Positions 1-6,376 of a DNA stretch of 14,041 nucleotides are shown one piece after another. Source of the stretch: Verrucomicrobiota bacterium (GTDB taxonomy: Bacteria > Verrucomicrobiota > Verrucomicrobiia > Verrucomicrobiales > Akkermansiaceae); assembly GCA_008932955.1 (NCBI GenBank), contig WBXE01000039.1, positions 1 to 14,041 of the forward strand, in the 5' to 3' direction. Position 1 is the stretch's first letter. Every line of letters starts with the position of its first letter. A program made the translations under genes and the position numbers. The notes below the pieces were generated by a model that saw nothing but the letters and a program-made list of their open reading frames with translations, had not been told where the DNA came from and did not search any database.

Positions 1-40
1 CCGCTGCCACCCGCTGCCACCCGCTGCCACCCGCTGCCTC
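1..40. repeat. 10-bp tandem repeat, cut by window edge
   Basis: The window opens with a 10-bp unit, ccgctgccac, repeated three times exactly and a fourth time with one change (ccgctgcctc). The array ends just beyond the stop codon of the minus-strand DUF2950 gene, so it lies in its 3' flank. Because it runs to base 1, the true copy number is unknown. Such arrays can vary in copy number by replication slippage; nothing here shows a function. Confidence 0.85.
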
Positions 41-44
41 TCTT

Positions 45-1031
45 TCACCACTCATCTGCCGTGACCTGCCAAGATTTGTCAGGATTGTAACGATCCAATT
101 GTTGGAACAGATTGAGGCTTTTGGCACCCAAATCTTTTTCATAAACGACGCCGGAGTGGCTTACGATGAAGGTCTTAACGCCGGTAACGTGGTACTCGGC
201 AGGCGTGGCCGCGAGCGCGAACCCGCCAAGCATGGCTTTTCCAATCATAAAGTCCATTTGGCCCATGGGTGCCGCAGGGCCTTGACGGGTGAGCACTTTG
301 AAGTAATAGCCATGATACGGTTGAGGCTTGTCTTGATTGGCGTAACCTTGCTCCAGTGCCTTGGCAACACCCTCGCCCACAGGGCCAGCCCAAGTGCCAT
401 CGGTATTCTGCCACGCCAGGCCATCCTGTTTCCCCGCTGTGCTAATGATGCGCTGGGCATACTGGTTGACGATGGAGTCATCGTGTTTTTCCCTAGCGTA
501 TTCGTGCTGTGCCTCGACGAATCCGTGACAGATGGCGATGGCATCCAACTCGTTAGCACCGATGCGCCGCAGCAGAATTTCCCTAACTCCCGCCTTGGTG
601 TCGAAGGTCCATTTGTCGTTTTTCCTGACGAGTGGAATGGGTAGCGGGAAGGCATCCTCCCCAACCGCAAGCACGGCCTTGTCCGGATGATTTGGATCGA
701 TTTCCAGCGCCTGCTTTTCCTTGGCCTTTGCGACAAACGCGAGCGCCCGTTGCTTGTCCATTACGGGATCTTCCGAGGCAATAATGTCATCGCTAGCCGG
801 GCCAAGAATCTCTCTCAGGGCAGGTACCTCGAAGGCGGCCGCGGCCTGCACCAGGCTATCAGCCGCCTGCTGTGGGTTATCAAACTCCTTTTGCTTGGGC
901 TTTACCACTGCCGCCGCTGCCTTTCCGCCCTTAGCTGGCATCTTGTTTCCCGCCGGGGTTGCCGCCTGCCCGACGAGGCAGAGCAAGCCGGAAGTGAGGA
1001 TCGCTGAAATCAACTGTTTCGACGCATGCAT
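45..1031 (-). CDS. DUF2950 family secreted protein
   Basis: A 328-residue protein of the DUF2950 family, whose function is unknown. From the chosen ATG at 1031 it opens with a typical Sec signal peptide: a short basic n-region (MHASKQ), a hydrophobic stretch, and a likely cleavage site after VGQA. The mature part carries the features I associate with the family: an early segment on loss of a daily-use domain (DNPQQAADSLVQAA), a central DGLAW/GP.GEG segment, the PYHGYYFKVLTRQG motif and a C-terminal HSGVVYEKDLG motif. It lies downstream of the DUF3300 gene on the same strand; these two families are often neighbours, which suggests a joint envelope role. An alternative in-frame ATG at 1085 overlaps the DUF3300 stop as TAATG and would add 18 residues in front of the signal peptide; I prefer 1031 because it gives a normal n-region, but coupling from 1085 is possible. 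Family call is from recognition, not a search. Confidence 0.82.
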   Translation of the reverse strand: MHASKQLISAILTSGLLCLVGQAATPAGNKMPAKGGKAAAAVVKPKQKEFDNPQQAADSLVQAAAAFEVPALREILGPASDDIIASEDPVMDKQRALAFVAKAKEKQALEIDPNHPDKAVLAVGEDAFPLPIPLVRKNDKWTFDTKAGVREILLRRIGANELDAIAICHGFVEAQHEYAREKHDDSIVNQYAQRIISTAGKQDGLAWQNTDGTWAGPVGEGVAKALEQGYANQDKPQPYHGYYFKVLTRQGPAAPMGQMDFMIGKAMLGGFALAATPAEYHVTGVKTFIVSHSGVVYEKDLGAKSLNLFQQLDRYNPDKSWQVTADEW

Positions 1032-1084
1032 AATGTTATAGTTTCTAATTGTTGGGGTTCTCCTAATCGGTCGGCTGATGGCCA

Positions 1085-2461
1085 TTAGCGGCGGCCTCCG
1101 CCACCTCCACGGCTGCTGCCACCACCACCAGCGCGGCTGCCGCCCCCACCGCCCCCACCGCGGCTAAAGCCGCCACCCATGCTGCCGGCACCCCTGGAAC
1201 TGCTGGCGCGCGCGGCGCTCCCACTGGCACTGCTGCCTTCAAAAGCACTCCTGCTGGCACCATAACCTGAGCCCGGAGACACGCTGCGGTTGCCGATGCT
1301 GTTGCCTCCACCGGGTTTGCTAGCTGGCAGGGTGCTGGGCTTAGCTCCTGCGCCCCCAACTCCGCCCACGTCACCAGGCTTGGCTCCCACGCCGCCAACA
1401 CCACCAACTCCACCGGGGCGTCCAGTACCGCCCACCCCACCAGGCTTGACTCCCGCGCCACCCACACCACCGACTCCCCCAGGCTTGGTTCCCACGCCAC
1501 CGACGCCACCGACGCCACCGACACCACCGACACCACCGACACCACCGACACCACCGACACCACCAGGACCATACGGAGCACCGCCGCGATGTGCCGGCTG
1601 GTGCTGCCAATTGCCTCCTGCCTGGGCCCGATTGATATGGTTAATCTGATTGTAGTGGCTGACGTAGGCGTTGTTGTAGTTGACATTGACGGTGCCGCCG
1701 CCCCAGCCACAATGATAACCCCAGCCTCCGCCCCACGCGGCTCCCAGGACGAGCCCCGCCCCGAACGCAAGCCCCGTCCCTGGCACGTACCCTGGATAGT
1801 TATAGGATGGATAAGGATAAGCGGGCGTGCCATACACCACCAGCGGATCATAAGAGGGGATATAAACCACCTCAGGGCTGACCTGCTCGATGACGATTAC
1901 CTGTTTGCCGCCCTCGACGACTTGGGTTGCCACTTTCTGCTCCGCGCTTGTTGTTAGACTTCCCGTTGTCTGGGCTTTCAGGCGCATACGCTGGACCGCG
2001 GCCATCACATCGGCCTGCTGCGCCAGAAAGGCATTTCCTAGATTCGTGGTCCACTGAATATTTCCTGCCAGACGCTGCACCACATCTGGCAAAGCAACCA
2101 TCGCCTGAATACTTGGATCCCAGTTTTGTTTTTGCACGGCATCGGCCAGTGCCTTGCCCTTGAGCGACTTGTTTCTATCCACCCACTGTTGCAGCTGAAT
2201 AATTTCTAACGGATAGGTTGAGGCCACCAGCGTCTGGCTCAGCAAAGGGTCGGGATACAGCGCGATCGGTGCAACCAGCGAATCCAATGCGTCGTTGGGA
2301 ATTTTCGGTGCTACCTGGGAGGAGTTGACCGGCAGCGGTTCCTGAGCGGCCTGCCCGAACACGACGGGCGAATCCGGCAGGAGTGCCGCGACGCATACAA
2401 TAGCAAAAGTTCGGCGCATGGGTTGACTGGGAAACTTGCTGAATGGACCTCGAGATTTCAT
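1085..2461 (-). CDS. DUF3300 family protein with Gly-rich repeat tail
   Basis: A 458-residue exported protein of the DUF3300 family, function unknown. It starts with a signal peptide; a second ATG at 2419 (MRRTFAIVC) would give a tighter one, so the start is uncertain, and neither has a clear ribosome binding site. Residues about 50-220 form the conserved domain, with the motif LVAPIALYPDPLLSQTLVAS and the later QQWVDRN, NWDPSIQAMV and VVYIPSYDP segments. After that come Tyr/Pro- and Gly-rich segments, and from about residue 300 to the end the protein is low-complexity: GGV triplets, KPG-punctuated blocks, then Ser/Gly and an Arg end. The last part would be disordered and surface-exposed. It is the first gene of a pair with DUF2950, which begins 53 bp later or, by an alternative start, overlaps the stop. 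The 240 bp upstream separate it from a response regulator gene. Confidence 0.85.
   Translation of the reverse strand: MKSRGPFSKFPSQPMRRTFAIVCVAALLPDSPVVFGQAAQEPLPVNSSQVAPKIPNDALDSLVAPIALYPDPLLSQTLVASTYPLEIIQLQQWVDRNKSLKGKALADAVQKQNWDPSIQAMVALPDVVQRLAGNIQWTTNLGNAFLAQQADVMAAVQRMRLKAQTTGSLTTSAEQKVATQVVEGGKQVIVIEQVSPEVVYIPSYDPLVVYGTPAYPYPSYNYPGYVPGTGLAFGAGLVLGAAWGGGWGYHCGWGGGTVNVNYNNAYVSHYNQINHINRAQAGGNWQHQPAHRGGAPYGPGGVGGVGGVGGVGGVGGVGGVGGVGTKPGGVGGVGGAGVKPGGVGGTGRPGGVGGVGGVGAKPGDVGGVGGAGAKPSTLPASKPGGGNSIGNRSVSPGSGYGASRSAFEGSSASGSAARASSSRGAGSMGGGFSRGGGGGGGSRAGGGGSSRGGGGGRR
1497..1559. repeat. 9-bp tandem repeat coding for Gly-Gly-Val
   Basis: Seven consecutive 9-bp units of the form ccaccgac(g/a) run through this stretch; the last five are identical. 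On the minus strand they encode Gly-Val-Gly triplets in the DUF3300 tail. A looser, longer-period repeat (blocks split by Lys-Pro-Gly) continues to about 1320. Because the unit is a multiple of three, copy-number changes would keep the reading frame. Confidence 0.9.
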
Positions 2462-2701
2462 TATTGTTAGAATTTGCGATTATTGACAGATGGGGAAAGG
2501 CGGTGGCACTTATCAAAACGAGCGCCACCTTCTGATAAACCCAGTGTGGCGTCTACTGCCCTTTGGGGAAGGTTGCACCCGAACGCTGATGTTTGATCCT
2601 AGGAGCCGGATAGATTAACCACAGATTACACGGATTTCACAGATTGGAATTCCTATGCTCATTGCGGGACTTCAATCGCAGACTTCGAGTTGAAAATATC
2701 G
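2462..2701. other. Intergenic region before DUF3300 gene
   Basis: This 240-bp gap between the response regulator stop and the DUF3300 start should hold the DUF3300 promoter, but I see no convincing -35/-10 pair. It contains inverted segments GGTGGC/GCCACC and TTATCA/TGATAA around 2500-2540 that interleave rather than forming one stem, and the CACAGATT repeat listed separately. Confidence 0.5.
2615..2645. repeat. CACAGATT-type intergenic repeat
   Basis: Three near-copies of a 9-11 bp unit lie in tandem: CACAGATTA, CACGGATTT, CACAGATT, preceded by ttaac. Sequences of this type occur between genes in many bacterial genomes; that statement is from memory. A related inverse-oriented stretch (atccgtgtttctgtgattt) is at 6212-6230 in this window, also intergenic. 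Function unknown. Confidence 0.6.
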
Positions 2702-3400
2702 TTAGATTTCCGCGCTGGTTGTAACCTGTGGGAAGACCCCGGCCGCCTGAACCATGCGGGTGAGTTCGGCCACTGAGCGGACGCCTAGTTTGGTGGTGAT
2801 ATGGGTGCGATGCAGCTTCACAGTGCGCTCGTGGATGCTGAGATCGGCGGAGATTTGTTTGTTGAGCTGGCCATCCACAACATGCTGCAGCACTTCGCAT
2901 TCGCGGGCAGTTAGCAACTCGAATGGCCGGCGCAATGCCCGCAGCTGGGCTTGCCGGGCCAACTCCAGCTGGTTGCGGGCCAAGGCGCGTGCCACCGCTG
3001 CGAGCCACGCTTCCTGAGGTGCTTCTTTGGTTAAAAAATCCTCGGCCCCGGCCCGCATAGCATGCACGCAGGTAGCAACGTCCCCGTGACCAGTGAGAAA
3101 GACCAGCGGCAAAAGGCTGTCCGCTTGGTGCAGGGCCGCCTGCAAGGCCCACCCATCCATATCTGGCATCATTAGGTCGCTGATCACACAACCCTGCGTA
3201 TCCGGTCGCAAATCCGCCAGCAACTCCGCCGCCGAGTTGTGCATCACCACCCGGAAGCCCGCCGCACGCAGCAAGCGTGACACCGCCCGCAAAAACGCCA
3301 CATCGTCATCCACCACGAATACCCTGGCCTGGCATGGGGGGCTGGTGGTGGGCGACGCTGGAGCTGTGGCGGGGGGCATCATGTGCGGGTGGCGAGTCAT
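2702..3400 (-). CDS. FixJ/NarL-type response regulator
   Basis: A 232-residue two-component response regulator. Residues about 25-140 are a receiver domain: the acidic triad at D31-D33, phospho-acceptor D75 in SDLMMPDMDG, the switch threonine T103 in LTGHGD and conserved K125 in FLTKEAP. A linker leads to a LuxR/FixJ-type helix-turn-helix at about 163-222, beginning LLTARECEVL and containing the recognition region ISADLSIHERTVKLHRTHI. This architecture fits a cytoplasmic DNA-binding activator controlled by phosphorylation. The Pro at the usual TKP position is replaced by Glu (TKEAP), a mild deviation. No histidine kinase gene is in the window, so it is an orphan here. The N-terminal 22 residues are Pro/Ala-rich and not conserved in the family; the ATGs at codons 7 and 8 are alternative starts. 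The nearby DUF3300/DUF2950 pair, on the same strand downstream, is a possible but unproven target. Confidence 0.9.
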   Translation of the reverse strand: MTRHPHMMPPATAPASPTTSPPCQARVFVVDDDVAFLRAVSRLLRAAGFRVVMHNSAAELLADLRPDTQGCVISDLMMPDMDGWALQAALHQADSLLPLVFLTGHGDVATCVHAMRAGAEDFLTKEAPQEAWLAAVARALARNQLELARQAQLRALRRPFELLTARECEVLQHVVDGQLNKQISADLSIHERTVKLHRTHITTKLGVRSVAELTRMVQAAGVFPQVTTSAEI

Positions 3401-3424
3401 AGCCAGCTGGTCGGGAATGTTGTG

Positions 3425-3697
3425 TTAGAGCACTATCAAAAACGATTTTTTGGGGATTTCTTCCCGTGGCATCAAAGTAAGCCGTAGCGGTGCGAGGGGC
3501 AGCAGGGTTAGGACTGCCAAGCGGATGACCGCATCCTTGAATAGAGGCACGATGCGCATCGTGCGCAGCAACTGCAGGGCATTGTTAGCCAAGGGCGCCA
3601 GACGCAACAACTGGAATAGCGGACCTCCCAAAACCAGCGAGCGGTCCGGCGGATTCCCCAGCAGATCCAAACTCGTGGCGGGCTTTTGTACATTCAT
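3425..3697 (-). CDS. Short protein, possible membrane-protein remnant
   Basis: A 90-residue reading frame from the ATG at 3697 (a TTG at 3715 would add six residues). It contains two hydrophobic stretches; the C-terminal one, IRLAVLTLLPLAPLRLTLM, followed by an acidic-basic tail, resembles to me the C-terminal end of a family of uncharacterised multi-pass membrane proteins that carry a MRxVPF..D motif before it (here MRIVPLFKDAV). The expected upstream membrane domains are absent: the sequence before it has stops in all relevant frames. It may therefore be a remnant of a truncated gene, or a genuine small membrane protein. It ends 24 bp before the response regulator start on the same strand. 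A perfect 12-bp palindrome sits directly upstream of the start codon. Confidence 0.42.
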   Translation of the reverse strand: MNVQKPATSLDLLGNPPDRSLVLGGPLFQLLRLAPLANNALQLLRTMRIVPLFKDAVIRLAVLTLLPLAPLRLTLMPREEIPKKSFLIVL

Positions 3698-3700
3698 GAC

Positions 3701-3712
3701 CCTAACGTTAGG
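3701..3712. promoter_or_regulatory. 12-bp perfect palindrome before start codon
   Basis: cctaacgttagg is a perfect palindrome 3 bp upstream of the ATG at 3697. It could be an operator half of a dimeric regulator or a chance palindrome. It would cover the ribosome binding region of the short gene. Confidence 0.35.
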
Positions 3713-3862
3713 CAAATCTATTTTCCGCTACAAGCTTTTCCGTCATCAGATCCATAAGATCGTTCGAAACTAGCTTATATCCAGAGACATACAAAAATTG
3801 GTTAGGTTAGTTTTTGGCATTGGGGTTTCCACTTTAGGCCCGACGCCACAAGCAGCGAGGCG

Positions 3863-3960
3863 AATCTATCTGAAGCATTGTAGCGGCGCGTCTATGACCG
3901 CCGCTGCCAATGAATCTGCCGCATTGTAGCGGCGCATCTATGCCCTAGAAAGGGCTATAG
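3863..3960. repeat. Two copies of a hairpin-forming intergenic repeat
   Basis: The core gcattgtagcggcgc occurs at 3875-3889 and again at 3921-3935, 46 bp apart in the same orientation, each followed by a TCTATG element. In the first copy AGCGGCG pairs with CGCCGCT around GTC-TAT-GAC to form a long hairpin. In the second copy the downstream half has diverged, and a different hairpin (GCCCT-AGAA-AGGGC, extended by CTAT/ATAG) is present instead. This looks like a dispersed REP-like family, one copy partly decayed. No gene is seen between 3713 and the 6S candidate. Confidence 0.75.
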
Positions 3961-3986
3961 AAGCCACGGATTAAAAAAGAGTTATG

Positions 3987-4185
3987 TGTTTGTGGCAGCT
4001 GCAGTCACCTCAGGCTAAGGAGCCACCACATGCGTGTGGCGGTAGCGGAATGGTGACCCGTCATGGGTCTATTTCATGGCCGGACCTTCCGCACGAGGAC
4101 AATAAGGTCGTCGCTCCATAAGGGGCCCCAGCCGGGTCAAGTTTCTCGGGAGGGTTATGCCTGCGCGGGCATTCGGGGCAGTTCA
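3987..4185 (+). ncRNA. ssrS: Candidate 6S RNA
   Basis: This plus-strand segment reproduces landmarks of 6S RNA, the regulator that binds RNA polymerase holoenzyme by mimicking an open promoter. In order: a CAGGC strand at 4011-4015 that can pair with GCCTG at 4160-4164; the ACCACA-tgcg-TGTGGCG hairpin at 4025-4037 followed by GCGG and TGGTGA, which closely parallels the E. coli 5' bubble region; an apical arm in which TGACCC pairs with GGGTCA and GGACCTT region with AAGGTC; and a 3' portion GGGTCAAG then GGGTTATGCCTGCG, matching the order seen in E. coli. The 5' and 3' limits are estimates, since the outer closing stem (AGCTGC with GCAGTT) is only partly convincing. The gene is convergent with mnmG and ends near its stop codon. 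No clear promoter was identified; TATAGA at 3956-3961 is one possible -10. Confidence 0.72.
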
Positions 4186-4195
4186 AGCCTGCTAT

Positions 4196-6061
4196 TCACC
4201 CTTCCCTGGCGGATTTTTCGAGCCATACCATGAGGATGGCGAGGTCTGCGGGGGTGATGCCTGGGATGCGCCCGGCTTGACCGAGGGTGGTTGGGCGGAT
4301 TTCCGTGAAGCGCACTTGCGCCTCTTGCTTGAGGCCGCGAATAGCCGCGTAATCGATGGCCTCAGGCAGGCGCTTGTCCTCCTGGCGGGCCATGCGGTCG
4401 ATTTGGTTCTGCTGACGTCCAAGATGGCCTTCATACTTGAAATTGGTCTCGATGAGTGGCCAGAGGTCGTCGGGAAACTCGTTGCGCAGCTCGGTGGGCA
4501 GGGAGAGCCAGGAATTTTCGCTGCGCCGCAGCCAGAGGTCGAGTTTGACGCCCTCGTGCGGGGTTTGGCGCACCCAGGTATCGGCGCGGGCCATGGCGGC
4601 GAGCTTGTCGGTGACCCGCCGCAGCCGCTCGCCGCCGACGAGGCCAATGGCGGCCGCCACGGGGGTGAGGCGCAGGTCGGCATTATCCTGGCGCAGCAAC
4701 AAGCGGTACTCGGCGCGACTGGTGAACATCCGGTAGGGCTCGGTGCAGCCGCGGGTGACCAAATCATCGACCATCACCCCGAGGTACGCCTCATCGCGGC
4801 CGAGAATCCACGGGGGTTTGCCGAGTACCTTGAGGGCGGCGTTGGCCCCGGCCATCAAGCCCTGCCCTGCCGCTTCCTCATAGCCCGAGGTGCCATTGAT
4901 CTGCCCGGCAAAATACAGCCCCTCCACCCGCTTGGTCTCCAGGGTCGGCCGCAGCTGGGTCGGCGGGCAGTAGTCGTACTCGACCGCGTAGCCGGGGCGC
5001 AGGATCTCGCAATTTTCCAGGCCTTGAATGCTGCGCAGGAAAGCGAGCTGGACGGCGTAGGGCAAGGAGGTGGAAACGCCGTTGACGTAGTACTCGAGCG
5101 TGTGGCGGCCCTCCGGTTCGAGAAAAATCTGATGCCGCTCCTTTTCGGCAAAACGCACGACCTTGTCCTCGATTGACGGACAATAGCGCGGCCCCACCCC
5201 CTCGATGATCCCGCAATACATCGGCGATTGGTCGAGGTTGTTGCGGATGATCTCATGGGTCGCCGGGTTGGTGTGGGTAATCCAACACGGAATTTGTTCC
5301 ACGTGGAACTTCGGATCACCCCAGGGGTTGAGCGTGAACAGGTCATCTGGCCCGCGCTCCAAAGTGTCGGCCATAAAACTGAAGTGCGGCACCGGGCTGT
5401 CCCCATCCTGGCGCTCGCAGCGGGTCAAATCCAGCGAGCGGCCGTTGAGGCGGCAGGGCGTGCCGGTTTTGAAGCGTTCGACATGGAATCCCAGCCGCCG
5501 CAAGGCGTCCGATACGCTGGAACTGGCGTCCCCCATTCGGCCACCTTTCTCGCTGCGCAGGCCGACGTGCATCAGACCGCGCATGAAGGTGCCGGCACTC
5601 AGGATCACCGAACGACCGGCAATCTCCATGCCCAAGGAGCTGGTCACCCCTGTAATGCGCCCGTCCACCACCAGCAGATCGGCCACATTGGCTTGGTGCA
5701 GGTCTACCCCCGGGGTTTCCTCCAGAAGGCGCTTGAGTCGGAATTGGTAAGCTTTCTTATCGCACTGTGCCCGCGGCGCGCGGACTGACGGACCCTTGGA
5801 GGCGTTCAGTAGGCGCCACTGGATGGCGGTGGCGTCGGTGTTGAGGCCCATCGCACCGCCGAGGGCATCGATTTCACGCACCAGATGACCTTTGGCCAGG
5901 CCCCCGATGGCCGGGTTGCACGACATCTGGCCGATGGTGTCGAGGTTCTGACTGAGCAAGGCCACCTCGCAGCCGAGCCGAGCCGCCGCCAAGGCGGCCT
6001 CCACCCCGGCGTGGCCGGCACCAATGACAATCACATCGTAAGCTTTGGGGTATCTAAACAT
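4196..6061 (-). CDS. mnmG: tRNA uridine-5-carboxymethylaminomethyl modification enzyme MnmG (GidA)
   Basis: A 621-residue FAD-dependent enzyme that, with the GTPase MnmE, installs the (carboxymethyl)aminomethyl group at C5 of wobble uridine 34 in several tRNAs. The start at 6061 (MFRYPKAYDVIVIG) is chosen because it matches the family N-terminus; a GTG at 6097 would add 12 unconserved residues. The dinucleotide-binding motif GAGHAG is at residues 14-19; the conserved cysteines are present at C48 (MSCNPAIGG) and C294 (GPRYCPSIEDK). The second family signature, FAGQINGTSGYEEAAGQG, begins at about residue 384. The C-terminal helical domain that contacts MnmE and tRNA is complete, and length is normal. 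The gene carries an internal parS-like site and has another upstream. The usual neighbours near the origin (rsmG, parA, parB, mnmE) are not in the window, and it is divergent from the DUF6580-like gene. Confidence 0.97.
   Translation of the reverse strand: MFRYPKAYDVIVIGAGHAGVEAALAAARLGCEVALLSQNLDTIGQMSCNPAIGGLAKGHLVREIDALGGAMGLNTDATAIQWRLLNASKGPSVRAPRAQCDKKAYQFRLKRLLEETPGVDLHQANVADLLVVDGRITGVTSSLGMEIAGRSVILSAGTFMRGLMHVGLRSEKGGRMGDASSSVSDALRRLGFHVERFKTGTPCRLNGRSLDLTRCERQDGDSPVPHFSFMADTLERGPDDLFTLNPWGDPKFHVEQIPCWITHTNPATHEIIRNNLDQSPMYCGIIEGVGPRYCPSIEDKVVRFAEKERHQIFLEPEGRHTLEYYVNGVSTSLPYAVQLAFLRSIQGLENCEILRPGYAVEYDYCPPTQLRPTLETKRVEGLYFAGQINGTSGYEEAAGQGLMAGANAALKVLGKPPWILGRDEAYLGVMVDDLVTRGCTEPYRMFTSRAEYRLLLRQDNADLRLTPVAAAIGLVGGERLRRVTDKLAAMARADTWVRQTPHEGVKLDLWLRRSENSWLSLPTELRNEFPDDLWPLIETNFKYEGHLGRQQNQIDRMARQEDKRLPEAIDYAAIRGLKQEAQVRFTEIRPTTLGQAGRIPGITPADLAILMVWLEKSAREG
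5295..5310. other. parS-like site inside mnmG
   Basis: tgttccacgtggaact differs at only the last base from the perfect palindrome TGTTCCACGTGGAACA and contains a 14-bp perfect inner palindrome. It encodes the Phe-His-Val-Glu segment of MnmG, so the site is embedded in coding sequence. ParB-binding parS sites of this form occur in clusters near oriC, sometimes within genes. Confidence 0.75.
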
Positions 6062-6073
6062 CTTCCGGCGCGC

Positions 6074-6101
6074 AGCATAGCGTGTGGCGTCGACCACTCA
6101 A
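6074..6101 (-). promoter_or_regulatory. Possible mnmG promoter
   Basis: On the minus strand TTGAGT (6101-6096) and TATGCT (6079-6074) are separated by 16 bp, a plausible sigma-70 pair. Transcription would begin only a few bases before the ATG at 6061, with GGAAG touching the start codon. This would support the 6061 start over the 6097 one. Weak evidence, by motif only. Confidence 0.35.
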
Positions 6102-6117
6102 GCACCGATACCGCGGG

Positions 6118-6133
6118 TGTTCCACGTGGAACA
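6118..6133. other. parS: parS centromere-type site upstream of mnmG
   Basis: tgttccacgtggaaca is a perfect 16-bp palindrome that fits the bacterial parS consensus TGTTYCACGTGRAACA, the nucleation site for ParB in chromosome segregation. It lies 57 bp upstream of the mnmG start and 808 bp from the internal copy's end. The sequence match is direct; ParB binding is inferred. Confidence 0.9.
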
Positions 6134-6198
6134 TTCTGGAAGCTGGCAGCCCGTGATAAGCCTATGCGCGAGAGGCTGAGGCGTTTCCCAACGGTTGC

Positions 6199-6376
6199 CA
6201 TAGTCTAGGCCATCCGTGTTTCTGTGATTTCATCGCCTCGATTGACCGCCACACGCGGGGTTCTCGCGCAGATTGCGAGGTGACTCGACCCCGCTTAACC
6301 CAGGTGCGATTTTTGTCCTATCTCCATCAAAATTTCCTTTGGCATATTGAGGGAAAGCCGTCATAGTCTCGGCCAT
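6199..6376. repeat. 15-bp direct repeat flanking intergenic DNA
   Basis: catagtctaggccat (6199-6213) and catagtctcggccat (6362-6376) differ at one base and are 163 bp apart. The second contains the start codon of the DUF6580-like gene. Each has a CATAGT that could serve as a -10 element. Between them lie a CACGGAT/CACAG stretch (6212-6230) and no open reading frame that looks coding; the whole 313-bp gap between mnmG and the DUF6580-like gene otherwise holds only parS and the possible mnmG promoter. Confidence 0.6.

Noticed and set aside
99..644. 181-codon plus-strand frame at the left end
   Set aside because: It is antisense to the DUF2950 gene, which has a signal peptide and family motifs; the plus frame has none.
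1063..1851. 262-codon minus-strand frame overlapping the DUF3300 gene
   Set aside because: It is the 9-bp repeat array read in another frame (Val-Ser-Val repeats) and lies wholly within the DUF3300 gene.
4150..4200. tRNA-like T-arm (GGCAG-TTCAAGC-CTGCT)
   Set aside because: The arm pairs well, but no matching acceptor stem, D-arm or 7-base anticodon loop is found at the right distance. It fits better as the end or flank of the 6S candidate.
4157..5176. Long plus-strand reading frame (339 codons) antisense to mnmG
   Set aside because: It mirrors the codons of a certain mnmG gene, has no recognisable domain, and such frames are expected opposite GC-rich genes. Its start also lies within the 6S candidate.
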